Origin: Maricaulis virginensis
GTDB taxonomy: Bacteria > Pseudomonadota > Alphaproteobacteria > Caulobacterales > Maricaulaceae
Length of the DNA: 64,000 nt
Assembly: GCF_027922185.1 (NCBI RefSeq)
Contig: NZ_BSFE01000004.1
Coordinates: 248,001-312,000 of the forward strand
Direction of reading: 5' to 3'
Shown here one piece after another: positions 1-8,800 of the stretch. Below the pieces are notes generated by a model that was not told the origin of the DNA, ran no database searches, and saw nothing but the letters and a program-made list of their open reading frames with translations. Each line of letters starts with the position of its first letter. Position 1 is the stretch's first letter. The position numbers were made by a program, and so were the translations under genes.

Positions 1-532
1 CGTAGAGCAGCAGGCCGGACGACAGTGCGCCGAGCACGAAATACTTCAGGCCGGCTTCCGAGGCGCGCAGGCTGTCGCGGTTGAAGGCCGCCAGCACATA
101 GAGCGCCAGGGATTGCAGCTCGATCGCCATATACATGGAGATCAGGTCGTTGGCCGACACCATCATCATCATGCCGGCGGCGGCGAGCGTAACCAGGATG
201 GCGTATTCCATCTTGCCGAGTTTTTCCGCCTGCAGATAAGGCATGGCGAGCAGCATGGCGATCGCCGCGACAATGCCGATGGCCACTTTGGAGAAGCGGG
301 CCAGGCTGTCGAAGATGAAGCTGCCGGAGAAGGCTGTCCCCTCGCCCGTCACGGCGAACAGGGCTGCCAGACCGGCGACGGCCAGCAAGCCGACCGTCAG
401 CCATTGCACGAGGCGATTGGCACCCTCGCCCTTCAGGAACACGCCCAGCATGAGCAGCGCCATCGCGCCGCAGGCCAGGAGGATTTCCGGGATGAGGAGC
501 GTCAGATCCTGGGAAAGCATGTCCGCAGTCAT
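1..532 (-). CDS. nuoN: NADH-quinone oxidoreductase subunit N (partial, N-terminal part)
   Basis: This is one of the three antiporter-like proton-pumping membrane subunits of respiratory complex I. The visible N-terminal 177 residues (starting MTADMLSQDLTLLIPEILLA) form several hydrophobic segments, including the stretch ISMYMAIELQSLALYVLAAF that is typical of the NuoL/M/N family. The gene runs off the left edge, so its 3' end is not seen. It lies 12 bp downstream of nuoM on the same strand and is the last nuo gene visible. A second in-frame ATG four codons in (position 520) is possible. Identification rests on the family motif and the operon position. Confidence 0.93.
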   Translation of the reverse strand, partial: MTADMLSQDLTLLIPEILLACGAMALLMLGVFLKGEGANRLVQWLTVGLLAVAGLAALFAVTGEGTAFSGSFIFDSLARFSKVAIGIVAAIAMLLAMPYLQAEKLGKMEYAILVTLAAAGMMMMVSANDLISMYMAIELQSLALYVLAAFNRDSLRASEAGLKYFVLGALSSGLLLY

Positions 533-544
533 GGCGTGCCTCTC

Positions 545-2059
545 CTACTGGGCCGGTGCGGGCAGTGCCGCATTGTAATTGGTGATCAGATTGTCGACCG
601 AGGCCGCCGTGATGTCGGTCACCACGGTCGAGGACACGCCGAGCCACAGCGTCATGATGATGAGCGGGATGAAGATCGCCCATTCCATGCGGTTGAGGTC
701 GGTGATGGTCTCGAGTTTCGGATTGGTGATCTCGCCGAACACCACATCGCGATACATGGTCAGCATGTACATGGCCGACAGGATGACGCCGGCCGCCGCA
801 CCGGTGGCGATCCACCAGCTCACCTGGAAGGCACCGACCATCGTCATGATCTCGCCGATGAAGCCGGACGTGCCCGGCAGGCCGACATTGGCCATGGTGA
901 ACAGGGCGAAGATCGCGGCATAGGCCGGCATGCGGTGCACGAGGCCGCCATAGAAGGCGATCTCGCGGGTGTGCATGCGGTCATAGATCACGCCGACGCA
1001 CAGGAAAAGCGCGCCGGAGATCACGCCGTGCGAGATCATCTGGAAGATCGCGCCCTGCACGCCCGTCTCGTTCATCGCGAACAGGCCCATCGTCACGAAG
1101 CCCATGTGGGCGACGGAGGAATAGGCGATCAGCTTCTTGATGTCGGTCTGACGGAAGGCAACCAGCGAGGTGTAGATGATGGCGATGATCGACAGCGCGA
1201 AGACCAGCGGCGCAAAATAGTCCGACGCTTCCGGGAACATCGGGATGGAGAAGCGCAGGAAGCCGTAGCCGCCCAGCTTCAGCAGCACACCGGCCAGGAT
1301 GACCGAGCCCGCCGTCGGCGCCTGCACGTGGGCATCCGGCAGCCAGGTGTGCACCGGCCACATCGGCATCTTCACCGCAAAGGAAGCGAAGAAGGCCAGC
1401 CACATCCACATCTGGGCATTACGGGCGAACTCATAGTCCAGCAGCGCCGTGATGTCGGTCGTTCCCGATTGCAGGAACATGTAGACCATCGCGACCAGCA
1501 TCAGCACCGAGCCAAGCAGGGTGTAGAGGAAGAACTTGAAGGCCGCATAGACCCGGTTCTGCCCGCCCCACACGCCGATGATGATGAACATCGGGATCAG
1601 GCCGCCTTCGAAGAAGATGTAGAACACCACCAGGTCGAGCGCGCAGAACACGCCGATCACCAGGGTTTCCAGCAGCAGGAAGGCGATCATGTAGTCGGCG
1701 ACGCGTTTCTCGATCGCGCCGGACGCCATGATACACAGCGGCATCAGACCGGCAGTCAGCAGCACGAACAGCACGGAGATGCCGTCGACGCCGAGCCGGT
1801 AGCCCATGCCGATCTCGGACAGCCACTCGATCTCGTGCACGAACTGGAAGCCCGCCGTTTCACGGTCGAAATTGGCCACCAGGATGATGGACAGGACCAG
1901 CGTCACCATGGTCGCCACCCAGGCCACCAGGCGCGAATTCCGGTCGATCAGGGCCTGGTCTTCGGGCCGCGCCGTGAAGCGGAAGAGCGCGATGACCAGC
2001 GCGCCGATGGCCGGGACGAAGGTCAGGATCGAAAGAAAGGCTTCGAACTCGCCAAACAT
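545..2059 (-). CDS. nuoM: NADH-quinone oxidoreductase subunit M
   Basis: This is an antiporter-like membrane subunit of complex I that carries one proton channel. It is 504 residues long, the usual length, and is almost entirely made of transmembrane helices. Family hallmarks are visible: the helix containing FFEGGLIPMFIIIGVWGG, the conserved KMPMWPVHTWLPDAHVQAPT segment, and LIAYSSVAHMGFVTMG with the conserved lysine before it (DIKKLIAYSS). The ATG start directly abuts the nuoL stop codon, so translation is probably coupled. It sits between nuoL and nuoN, as in most nuo operons. Confidence 0.97.
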   Translation of the reverse strand: MFGEFEAFLSILTFVPAIGALVIALFRFTARPEDQALIDRNSRLVAWVATMVTLVLSIILVANFDRETAGFQFVHEIEWLSEIGMGYRLGVDGISVLFVLLTAGLMPLCIMASGAIEKRVADYMIAFLLLETLVIGVFCALDLVVFYIFFEGGLIPMFIIIGVWGGQNRVYAAFKFFLYTLLGSVLMLVAMVYMFLQSGTTDITALLDYEFARNAQMWMWLAFFASFAVKMPMWPVHTWLPDAHVQAPTAGSVILAGVLLKLGGYGFLRFSIPMFPEASDYFAPLVFALSIIAIIYTSLVAFRQTDIKKLIAYSSVAHMGFVTMGLFAMNETGVQGAIFQMISHGVISGALFLCVGVIYDRMHTREIAFYGGLVHRMPAYAAIFALFTMANVGLPGTSGFIGEIMTMVGAFQVSWWIATGAAAGVILSAMYMLTMYRDVVFGEITNPKLETITDLNRMEWAIFIPLIIMTLWLGVSSTVVTDITAASVDNLITNYNAALPAPAQ

Positions 2060-4168
2060 CTATTGGCCTCCTGCGCCGAACTGGGCCCAGAGCAGAAGCC
2101 CCAGCACGCCGATCAGCATGACGAATGCGTAGTGATAGAGATAACCGGACTGGGCCTTGGCGAGGCGCCTGGCCGCCGCCAGGGTCGAGCCGGCAACACC
2201 GTTCGGGCCGAAGCCGTCGATGATGCGGACATCGCCGATTTTCCAGAACAGGTCGCCCAGCCCCTTTGCGCCGCGCACGAAGACGAAGTGGTAGATCTCG
2301 TCCACATACCACTTGTTGTAGAGGAAGCTGTGCAGCGGACCGCCGCGGGCGGCGATGCGGGCCCCCATGCCCTCATTGATCAGATAGAACCAGATCGCGC
2401 CCAGGAAACCGATCAGCGTCGCGAAGAAAGGCGAGAGCAACACCCAGACCGGCGGATGGTGGCCACCGCCATGATCCCCCTCGGCCGCATGCTCGTCCGC
2501 CGCGACCGCATGGTCGTCAGCCGCAGCGACGGCGTGATCGCCGGCCGCCGGCTCGGCATGGCTGTCTGCGGCCACGGCATGCGTGTCCTCGCCGGCAACG
2601 GCCGGACCATGGGCGCCGGCAGCAAGAGCCTCGCCCCAGAAGTGGCCGGAATGGTCACCGATGAAGCTCGACTTGTAGAGCCCGCCGGCCAGCACCGCAC
2701 CGACAGCCAGAACGACCAGCGGCAGCGCCATCGGCCATTTCGGATCGTGGGCGTGATCATAGACATCCTTGGGACCGCGATAGGTGCCATGGAAGGTCAT
2801 GAAGATCAGGCGCCAGGAGTAGAAGCTCGTCAGCAATGCCGCGACGGTACCGATCCAGAAGGCCGGAATACCGAAGAACACGCCCTCGCGGCCTGCCATG
2901 AAGGCGCCCTCGATGATGGCATCCTTCGAGAAGAAGCCGGCAAAGCCGAGATCCGGCAGGAAGAGGCCGAGCGCACCGAAGGAGAAACCGACACCGGTCA
3001 GCGCCAGCGTGCCGATGATCATCATCAGCCAGGTCATCGGCATCATGCGGAACAGCCCGCCCATCTTGCGCATGTCCTGCTCGTCATGGACGCCGTGGAT
3101 CACCGCGCCGGAGCCGAGGAACAGAAGTGCCTTGAAAAAGGCGTGCGTGAACAGGTGGAACATGGCCGCGCCGTAAAGGCCCAGGCCCGCCGCGAAGAAC
3201 ATGTAGCCCAGCTGCGAACAGGTCGAATACGCGACAACCCGCTTGATGTCGTTCTGCGCCATGCCGACCGTGGCCGCGAACAGCGCCGTCACGGCACCGA
3301 TCACGGTAACAATGGCCGAGGCGTTCGGCGCCATCTCGTAGATCGGGAAGGCCCGGCAGACGAGGAAGACACCGGCCGTCACCATCGTCGCGGCGTGGAT
3401 CAGGGCGGAAACCGGCGTCGGACCTTCCATCGCGTCCGGCAGCCAGACGTGCAGGAAGAACTGCGCCGACTTGCCCATCGCGCCGATGAACAGGAGGAAG
3501 GCGATCAGTTCGATCGCATTGAAGGACATGCCTGCAAAGGACAGGACCGCATCGGCCTGGTCGCCGACCTGGGCGAAGACATCGTCAAAGGCCACGGAGC
3601 CGAAGACCAGGAAGATCGCCATGATGCCCAGGGCAAAGCCGAAATCGCCGACACGGTTGGTCACGAAGGCCTTGATCGCCGCGTCATTGGCCGACTTCTT
3701 CTTGTACCAGAAGCCGATCAGCAGATAGGAGGCCAGCCCCACCCCTTCCCAGCCGAAGAAGAGCTGCAGGAAGTTGTCGGCGGTCACCAGGGCCAACATG
3801 GCGAAGGTGAAGAGCGACAGGTAGGAGAAGAAGCGTGCGCGGTGCGGATCGTGGGACATATAGCCCCAGGAGTAGATGTGCACCAGCGAGGAGACCGAGT
3901 TCACCACGACCAGCATGACGGCCGACAGGCTGTCCAGCTTGATCGCCCAGGAGACGTCGAAATCGCCGACGCTCATCCAGGTCGCGAGATGGATCGTGGT
4001 CGTGTTGCCGCCGACCGTCACGTCGAAGAAGACGATCCAGGACAGGATGGCCGACAGCAGGACCGCACCGGTGGTGACGATCTGCGCGGCGCGGTGGCCG
4101 ACATAATTGCCGAAGAGACCGGCAAAGGCCGAGGCGAGGAGCGGCCCGAAGACGATAATAGGTGCCAT
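2060..4168 (-). CDS. nuoL: NADH-quinone oxidoreductase subunit L
   Basis: This is the largest antiporter-like subunit of complex I, carrying the distal proton channel and the long lateral helix. At 702 residues it is somewhat longer than many NuoL proteins. Core motifs are intact, including LFFGWEGVGLASYLLIGFWY, FLHVWLPDAMEGPTPVSALI and DIKRVVAYSTCSQLGYMFFA. The extra length includes an Ala/His/Asp-rich hydrophilic stretch at about residues 520-571 with repeated D-x-H-A-V-A-A units and nine histidines (see the separate entry). It starts 6 bp after nuoK and ends at the nuoM start. Confidence 0.97.
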   Translation of the reverse strand: MAPIIVFGPLLASAFAGLFGNYVGHRAAQIVTTGAVLLSAILSWIVFFDVTVGGNTTTIHLATWMSVGDFDVSWAIKLDSLSAVMLVVVNSVSSLVHIYSWGYMSHDPHRARFFSYLSLFTFAMLALVTADNFLQLFFGWEGVGLASYLLIGFWYKKKSANDAAIKAFVTNRVGDFGFALGIMAIFLVFGSVAFDDVFAQVGDQADAVLSFAGMSFNAIELIAFLLFIGAMGKSAQFFLHVWLPDAMEGPTPVSALIHAATMVTAGVFLVCRAFPIYEMAPNASAIVTVIGAVTALFAATVGMAQNDIKRVVAYSTCSQLGYMFFAAGLGLYGAAMFHLFTHAFFKALLFLGSGAVIHGVHDEQDMRKMGGLFRMMPMTWLMMIIGTLALTGVGFSFGALGLFLPDLGFAGFFSKDAIIEGAFMAGREGVFFGIPAFWIGTVAALLTSFYSWRLIFMTFHGTYRGPKDVYDHAHDPKWPMALPLVVLAVGAVLAGGLYKSSFIGDHSGHFWGEALAAGAHGPAVAGEDTHAVAADSHAEPAAGDHAVAAADDHAVAADEHAAEGDHGGGHHPPVWVLLSPFFATLIGFLGAIWFYLINEGMGARIAARGGPLHSFLYNKWYVDEIYHFVFVRGAKGLGDLFWKIGDVRIIDGFGPNGVAGSTLAAARRLAKAQSGYLYHYAFVMLIGVLGLLLWAQFGAGGQ
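2456..2611 (-). repeat. His/Ala/Asp-rich repeat insertion within NuoL
   Basis: Codons 520-571 of nuoL encode a low-complexity hydrophilic segment with imperfect repeats of the form DxHAVAA and nine histidines, ending GGGHHPP just before a transmembrane helix (VWVLLSPFFATLIG). It lies in a loop between C-terminal helices. Histidine-containing loops occur at this place in other alphaproteobacterial NuoL proteins. Metal binding is conceivable but unproven. Confidence 0.7.
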
Positions 4169-4174
4169 GATCCC

Positions 4175-4486
4175 CTAGCCCTTCATCAGGTTGACGCCCT
4201 CAACCGAGATATCGCCCCGGTTGCGGAAGAAGACGACGAGAATGGCCAGGCCCACAGCGGCTTCCGCCGCGGCCACGGTCAGTACGAACAGCGCGAACAC
4301 CTGCCCCGCCAGATCGCCCAGGAAGGACGAGAAGGCGACGAGGTTGATGTTCACCGACAAGAGGATGAGCTCGATCGACATCAGGAGGATGATGACGTTC
4401 TTGCGGTTCACGAAAATGCCGAACACACCGATGGTGAAGAGCACCGCGGCGACGGCGAGGTAATGCCCCAGCCCGATCTCCATCAT
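4175..4486 (-). CDS. nuoK: NADH-quinone oxidoreductase subunit K
   Basis: This is a small complex I membrane subunit of 103 residues, the normal length, with three transmembrane helices. The family segments GIFVNRKNVIILLMSIELIL and LFVLTVAAAEAAVGLAILV carry the membrane glutamates that take part in proton transfer. The start overlaps the nuoJ stop by four bases (ATGA arrangement), and an adjacent second ATG is also available. It is a homologue of mitochondrial ND4L. Confidence 0.97.
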   Translation of the reverse strand: MMEIGLGHYLAVAAVLFTIGVFGIFVNRKNVIILLMSIELILLSVNINLVAFSSFLGDLAGQVFALFVLTVAAAEAAVGLAILVVFFRNRGDISVEGVNLMKG

Positions 4487-5094
4487 TCTCCAATCCCCTG
4501 TCCCGGCTTGATATCCAGCATTTCAACGGCGGTCTTGCGATCCCGGCCGACCTGGGCGGTCACGCTCTGGCGCTTGACGCCTTCCTTGTGACGCAGCGTC
4601 AGCACGATGGCGCCGATCATGGCGACCAGCAGCACCAGGCCTGCAATCTGGAAGAAGTAGACGTACTGGTCGTAGATGACCGTGCCGAGCGCCTCGACAT
4701 TGCTCATCCCGTCCGGCATCGCCGCCGCGCGCAGGGCTTCGGCCTGCGGCGCGCTTTCCCAGCTCATCCCGATCATCGCCAGCTCGATCGCCAGCACGAC
4801 GGCGATCAGCCCGCCGAGCGGCAGATAGCTCAGAAAGCCCTGCTTAAGCTCGGCGAAGTCGACGTCCAGCATCATGACGACGAAGAGGAAGAGCACCGCG
4901 ACCGCGCCGACATAGACAACGATCAGCAGCATCGCCAGGAATTCGGCGCCGAGCAGCACGAACAGACCCGCGGCCGAGATGAAGGCCAGGATCAGGAACA
5001 GCACGGACCTGACCGGGTTGCGGGCGATGACGACCATCAGGGCCGACAGGATCGCCACTCCGGAAAAGGCCCAGAAGGCCAGTGATGCGAGCAT
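4483..5094 (-). CDS. nuoJ: NADH-quinone oxidoreductase subunit J
   Basis: This is a complex I membrane subunit homologous to mitochondrial ND6, 203 residues long with about five transmembrane helices. The helix VYVGAVAVLFLFVVMMLDVD is the family signature containing the pi-bulge helix. The hydrophilic C-terminus extends about 40 residues after the last helix (DRKTAVEMLDIKPGQG). It starts 41 bp after nuoI, the largest gap in the operon, and overlaps nuoK by four bases. Confidence 0.97.
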   Translation of the reverse strand: MLASLAFWAFSGVAILSALMVVIARNPVRSVLFLILAFISAAGLFVLLGAEFLAMLLIVVYVGAVAVLFLFVVMMLDVDFAELKQGFLSYLPLGGLIAVVLAIELAMIGMSWESAPQAEALRAAAMPDGMSNVEALGTVIYDQYVYFFQIAGLVLLVAMIGAIVLTLRHKEGVKRQSVTAQVGRDRKTAVEMLDIKPGQGIGE

Positions 5095-5135
5095 GATGCC
5101 CTCTTCCGTCTATTGTTCAGCCAACGCGCCGCCGA

Positions 5136-5624
5136 TCAGCGGTACGGCGCGTCGAGTTCCAGGTTTCTGGCAATTTCCCGTTCCCAGCGATCGCCGTTCT
5201 CGAGCAGTTTTGCCTTGTCGTAGAAAAGTTCCTCGCGGGTCTCGGCAGCGAACTCGAAGTTCGGGCCTTCCACGATTGCATCCACCGGGCATGCCTCCTG
5301 GCAGTAGCCGCAATAGATGCACTTGGTCATGTCGATGTCGTAGCGGGTGGTGCGGCGCGAGCCGTCGGCGCGCGGTTCCGCCTCGATCGTGATCGCCAGT
5401 GCCGGGCAGATCGCCTCGCACAGCTTGCAGGCGATGCAGCGCTCTTCGCCGTTGGGATAGCGGCGCAGCGCATGCTGGCCGCGGAAGCGCGGGCTGAGCG
5501 GCCCCTTCTCGAAGGGATAGTTCAGCGTCGCCTTCTTCTTGAAGAAGTAGCGCATGCCCAAGCCGAAGGCGGACCAGAAGTCCATCAGCAGGGCGCCGCG
5601 AATGGTTTGTTGCAGTCGGCTCAT
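5136..5624 (-). CDS. nuoI: NADH-quinone oxidoreductase subunit I (two [4Fe-4S] clusters)
   Basis: This is the ferredoxin-like peripheral-arm subunit that carries iron-sulfur clusters N6a and N6b and passes electrons towards NuoB. It has 162 residues. Two complete CxxCxxCxxxCP motifs are visible: Cys63, 66, 69, 73 (CIACKLCEAICP) and Cys102, 105, 108, 112 (CIYCGYCQEACP). An N-terminal amphipathic region (DFWSAFGLGMRYFFKKKATL) matches the TYKY/NuoI family. It lies 5 bp after nuoH. Confidence 0.98.
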   Translation of the reverse strand: MSRLQQTIRGALLMDFWSAFGLGMRYFFKKKATLNYPFEKGPLSPRFRGQHALRRYPNGEERCIACKLCEAICPALAITIEAEPRADGSRRTTRYDIDMTKCIYCGYCQEACPVDAIVEGPNFEFAAETREELFYDKAKLLENGDRWEREIARNLELDAPYR

Positions 5625-5629
5625 GGGAG

Positions 5630-6703
5630 TTATCCTTGCGGGCCGTAGACGACGGCAGCACCCACCAGGGCCACCGCAACCAGCGAGGTCGGCAGGAAGA
5701 TCTTCCAGCCGAGGCGCATCAGCTGGTCATAGCGGTAACGCGGGACCAGGGCCTTCACCATCGCAAACATGAAGAAGAAGAACACGACCTTGGCGGCGAA
5801 CCAGAAGAAGTGCCAGGCGTGCGAAGCCAGATAGGGCCAGTCATTGACGAAGCCGTCCGGGAAAGGCGCGTGCCAGCCGCCGAAGAACAGGATGGCCGTC
5901 ATCGCGCACATCAGCACGATGTTGAGATACTCGCCCACCATGAAGAGCAGGTAGGGCGTCGAGGAGTATTCCACCTGATAGCCGGCCACGAGTTCGGATT
6001 CGGCCTCGGGGAGGTCGAAGGGCGGACGGTTGGTTTCCGCCAGGGCCGAGATGAAGAACATCGCCGCCATCGGCACCATCACCAGGAACATCGGCAGCGG
6101 GAAGGCGTGGAAGGCCAGCAGGTTCCAGTTCCAGAAGCCGCCGGCCTGGATATCGACGATGTCGGACAGGCGCATAGAACCGGCGAACAGCAGCACGGTG
6201 ACGATGATGAAGCCGATCGAGACTTCATAGGACACCATCTGCGCCGCCGAGCGCAGCGCGCCGAGGAAGGGATATTTCGAGTTCGAGGCCCAGCCGCCGA
6301 TGATGATGCCGTAGACACCCAGCGACGACATCGCGAACAGGTAGAGGATGCCGACATTGAGGTCGGCGATCACCCAGCCCGGCGCCACCGGCACGACGGC
6401 CCAGGTGATGAAGGCGAGGATCAGCGTGATCAGCGGCGCCAGCAGGTAGAGCGAGCGGTCCGCGCCGGCCGGCACGACGATTTCCTTGAACACGAACTTG
6501 AAGAAGTCCGCGAAGGATTGCAGCAGGCCGAAGGCGCCGACCACGTTCGGGCCCTTGCGCATCTGCACCGCCGCCCAGACCTTGCGGTCCATCAGCAGCA
6601 GGAAGGCCAGCGAGATCAGCAGCACGATAATGAAGGCCAGGATCTGGCCGATCACGGCAAGCGTGCCCCAGAGCGGGCCGAATTGGGAGACGAACTCGCT
6701 CAT
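5630..6703 (-). CDS. nuoH: NADH-quinone oxidoreductase subunit H
   Basis: This membrane subunit (mitochondrial ND1) forms most of the quinone-access chamber at the junction with the peripheral arm. It is 357 residues long with about eight transmembrane helices. The signature DRKVWAAVQMRKGPNVVGAFGLLQSFAD (residues about 39-66) and the acidic loop ETNRPPFDLPEAESELVAGY are both intact. It starts 3 bp after nuoG and precedes nuoI by 5 bp. Confidence 0.98.
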   Translation of the reverse strand: MSEFVSQFGPLWGTLAVIGQILAFIIVLLISLAFLLLMDRKVWAAVQMRKGPNVVGAFGLLQSFADFFKFVFKEIVVPAGADRSLYLLAPLITLILAFITWAVVPVAPGWVIADLNVGILYLFAMSSLGVYGIIIGGWASNSKYPFLGALRSAAQMVSYEVSIGFIIVTVLLFAGSMRLSDIVDIQAGGFWNWNLLAFHAFPLPMFLVMVPMAAMFFISALAETNRPPFDLPEAESELVAGYQVEYSSTPYLLFMVGEYLNIVLMCAMTAILFFGGWHAPFPDGFVNDWPYLASHAWHFFWFAAKVVFFFFMFAMVKALVPRYRYDQLMRLGWKIFLPTSLVAVALVGAAVVYGPQG

Positions 6704-6706
6704 CGC

Positions 6707-8800
6707 TTACTCCGCCGCTACTGCCGCCGGGGCGTCCTTGAGCGCGGCACATTCGGCCAGCGTCCTGGAAGCCCGGGCAACCGGGTTGGTGAAATAGAAA
6801 TTGCGCACCGCCGCCGTGAAGGCCGCATCGGCGACATCCCCGTCGGCACCGATCGACTTGGCGTCGAACTCCGCCGCGCCTTCGGCTCCCGGGGCATGAT
6901 CGATTCCGCCGAGCACGGGAACGTCCTCGAACAGTTTCAGGCGCAGCTGGGTGAGATTGTCATAGGGCAGCGTCTTGCCGACACGCTCGGACAGCGCGCG
7001 GAAGATGGCCCAGTTTTCCTTGGCCTCGCCCTTCGGGAAGACCGAGCGGAAAGCCAGCTGTACGCGGCCTTCGGTATTGGCGAACAGGCCGTCCTGCTCC
7101 GTCCAGGCCGCCCCCGGCAGCACGAGATCGGCGCGGTGGGCACCGGCATCGCCATGGCTGCCGATGTAGATGACGAAGGCCTCGCCGAACTTCGACATGT
7201 CCAGCTCGTCGGCGCCCATGAGGACAATCGTCTCCATATTGCCCGACTGCATGCCGGCCACGTCCTGACCGCCCTCGCCCGGCACGAAGCCGAGATCGAG
7301 GCCCGCCACGCGGCTGGCGGCCGTGTGCAGGACCGAGAAACCGTTCCAGTCTTCGCTGACAGCGGCGACGGCGGCGGCAAGATCGCCGGCCGCGCGCAGC
7401 ACCTGGGCGCCGTCCTCGCGGGTCAGAGCACCGGCACCGACCAGGATCAGCGGGCGCTTGGCGTCCTTCAGTGTCTTGATGAAGCCCGAGCGCTTCTTCT
7501 TCAGGCCGGCGAGATCCTTGGCGCCGGTCCCGACATGCTCGTACTCATAGGTCAGGTCGACCGGTTCGCCGATCACGCCGACCTTGGTGTCATTGTGCAG
7601 CCAGGTCTTGCGGATACGCGCATTGACGATGGCCGCCTCGACGCGCGGATTGGCGCCGACGATGAGGATGGCGTCTGCCTCCTCGATACCGGCGATCGTC
7701 GCGTTGAACAGGTATTCCTGACGCGGGCCGGTGCCCAGCCTGGCGCCGTCCTGGCGGCAGTCGATCGAGGCGATGCCCAAGGCATCCGCCAGATCCTTGG
7801 CCGCCTTCATCTCTTCTGCCGAACACAGATCGCCGGCGATCATGCCGATTTTCGAGGCATCGCCCGACAGGCGCTTGGCCGCCACGTCCAGCGCCTCGCT
7901 CCAGCTCGCGGCGCGCAGCTTGCCGTTCTCGCGGACATAGGGCTTGTCCAGACGGCGCTTGCCCAGGCCTTCCCAGGCGTAGCGCGTCTTGTCGGAAATC
8001 CATTCCTCGTTCACGCCCTCATGCACACGCGGCAGGATGCGCAGCACGGCGCCGCCGCGGGCATCCACGCGGATATTCGAGCCGACCGCGTCCATCACGT
8101 CGACGGTCTCGGTCTTCTTCAGCTCCCAGGGACGGGCATTGAAGGCGTAGGGCTTGGAGGTCAGCGCACCCACCGGGCACAGATCGATGACATTGCCGGA
8201 CAGTTCCGACGTCACCGCATTTTCCAGATAGGTCGTGATCTCGGCATCCTCGCCGCGGCCGATCATGCCGATCTCGGGCACGCCGGCGACTTCGGTGACG
8301 AAGCGGACGCAGCGCGTGCACTGGATGCAGCGGGTCATCTCCGTCTTGATGATCGGACCCATTTCCTTGTCTTCGACAGCGCGCTTGTTTTCCGGGAAGC
8401 GCGAGCCGGTGCGTCCGTAGACCAGCGACTGGTCCTGCAGGTCGCACTCGCCGCCCTGGTCGCAGATCGGGCAGTCCAGCGGGTGGTTGATGAGCAGGAA
8501 CTCCATCACCCCTTCGCGCGCCTTCTTCACCATCGGCGACAGCGTGTTCATGGCCGGCGGTTCGCCGTTCGGCCCGCCGCGCATGTCGCGGACCTGCATG
8601 GCGCAGGACGCGGCCGGTTTCGGCGCGCCGACGAGCTCCACCAGGCACATCCGGCAATTGCCGGCGACCGACAGGCGCTCGTGATAGCAAAAGCGCGGGA
8701 TTTCCCGACCCGCAGCCTCGGCTGCCTGCAACAGCGTGAAGGAATTCGGTACTTCGACTTCCTCGCCGTCGACGATGATTTTGCGGAGATCTTCGCTCAT
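6707..8800 (-). CDS. nuoG: NADH-quinone oxidoreductase subunit G
   Basis: This is the large iron-sulfur subunit of the peripheral arm, 697 residues from the ATG chosen here. Cluster ligands are visible in order: Cys38, 49, 52, 66 for the [2Fe-2S] N1b; His106, Cys110, 113, 119 for N5; Cys158, 161, 164, 208 for N4. The remaining two thirds is the molybdopterin-oxidoreductase-like domain, without cofactor function in this family. The length matches the mitochondrial-type alphaproteobacterial subunit. The ATG shares one base with the stop of the preceding sulfotransferase gene (TGATG), which implies translational coupling. A GTG one codon upstream is less likely. Confidence 0.97.
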   Translation of the reverse strand: MSEDLRKIIVDGEEVEVPNSFTLLQAAEAAGREIPRFCYHERLSVAGNCRMCLVELVGAPKPAASCAMQVRDMRGGPNGEPPAMNTLSPMVKKAREGVMEFLLINHPLDCPICDQGGECDLQDQSLVYGRTGSRFPENKRAVEDKEMGPIIKTEMTRCIQCTRCVRFVTEVAGVPEIGMIGRGEDAEITTYLENAVTSELSGNVIDLCPVGALTSKPYAFNARPWELKKTETVDVMDAVGSNIRVDARGGAVLRILPRVHEGVNEEWISDKTRYAWEGLGKRRLDKPYVRENGKLRAASWSEALDVAAKRLSGDASKIGMIAGDLCSAEEMKAAKDLADALGIASIDCRQDGARLGTGPRQEYLFNATIAGIEEADAILIVGANPRVEAAIVNARIRKTWLHNDTKVGVIGEPVDLTYEYEHVGTGAKDLAGLKKKRSGFIKTLKDAKRPLILVGAGALTREDGAQVLRAAGDLAAAVAAVSEDWNGFSVLHTAASRVAGLDLGFVPGEGGQDVAGMQSGNMETIVLMGADELDMSKFGEAFVIYIGSHGDAGAHRADLVLPGAAWTEQDGLFANTEGRVQLAFRSVFPKGEAKENWAIFRALSERVGKTLPYDNLTQLRLKLFEDVPVLGGIDHAPGAEGAAEFDAKSIGADGDVADAAFTAAVRNFYFTNPVARASRTLAECAALKDAPAAVAAE

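Noticed and set aside
113..4591. A 1492-codon open frame on the plus strand opposite nuoN-nuoJ
   Set aside because: It is antisense to well-identified nuo genes, has an Arg/Asp/His/Gln-rich composition typical of a shadow in high-GC DNA, and has no recognisable domain. The same applies to 5636-8968, 9932-12241, 39061-41586, 45621-47822 and 58015-60753.
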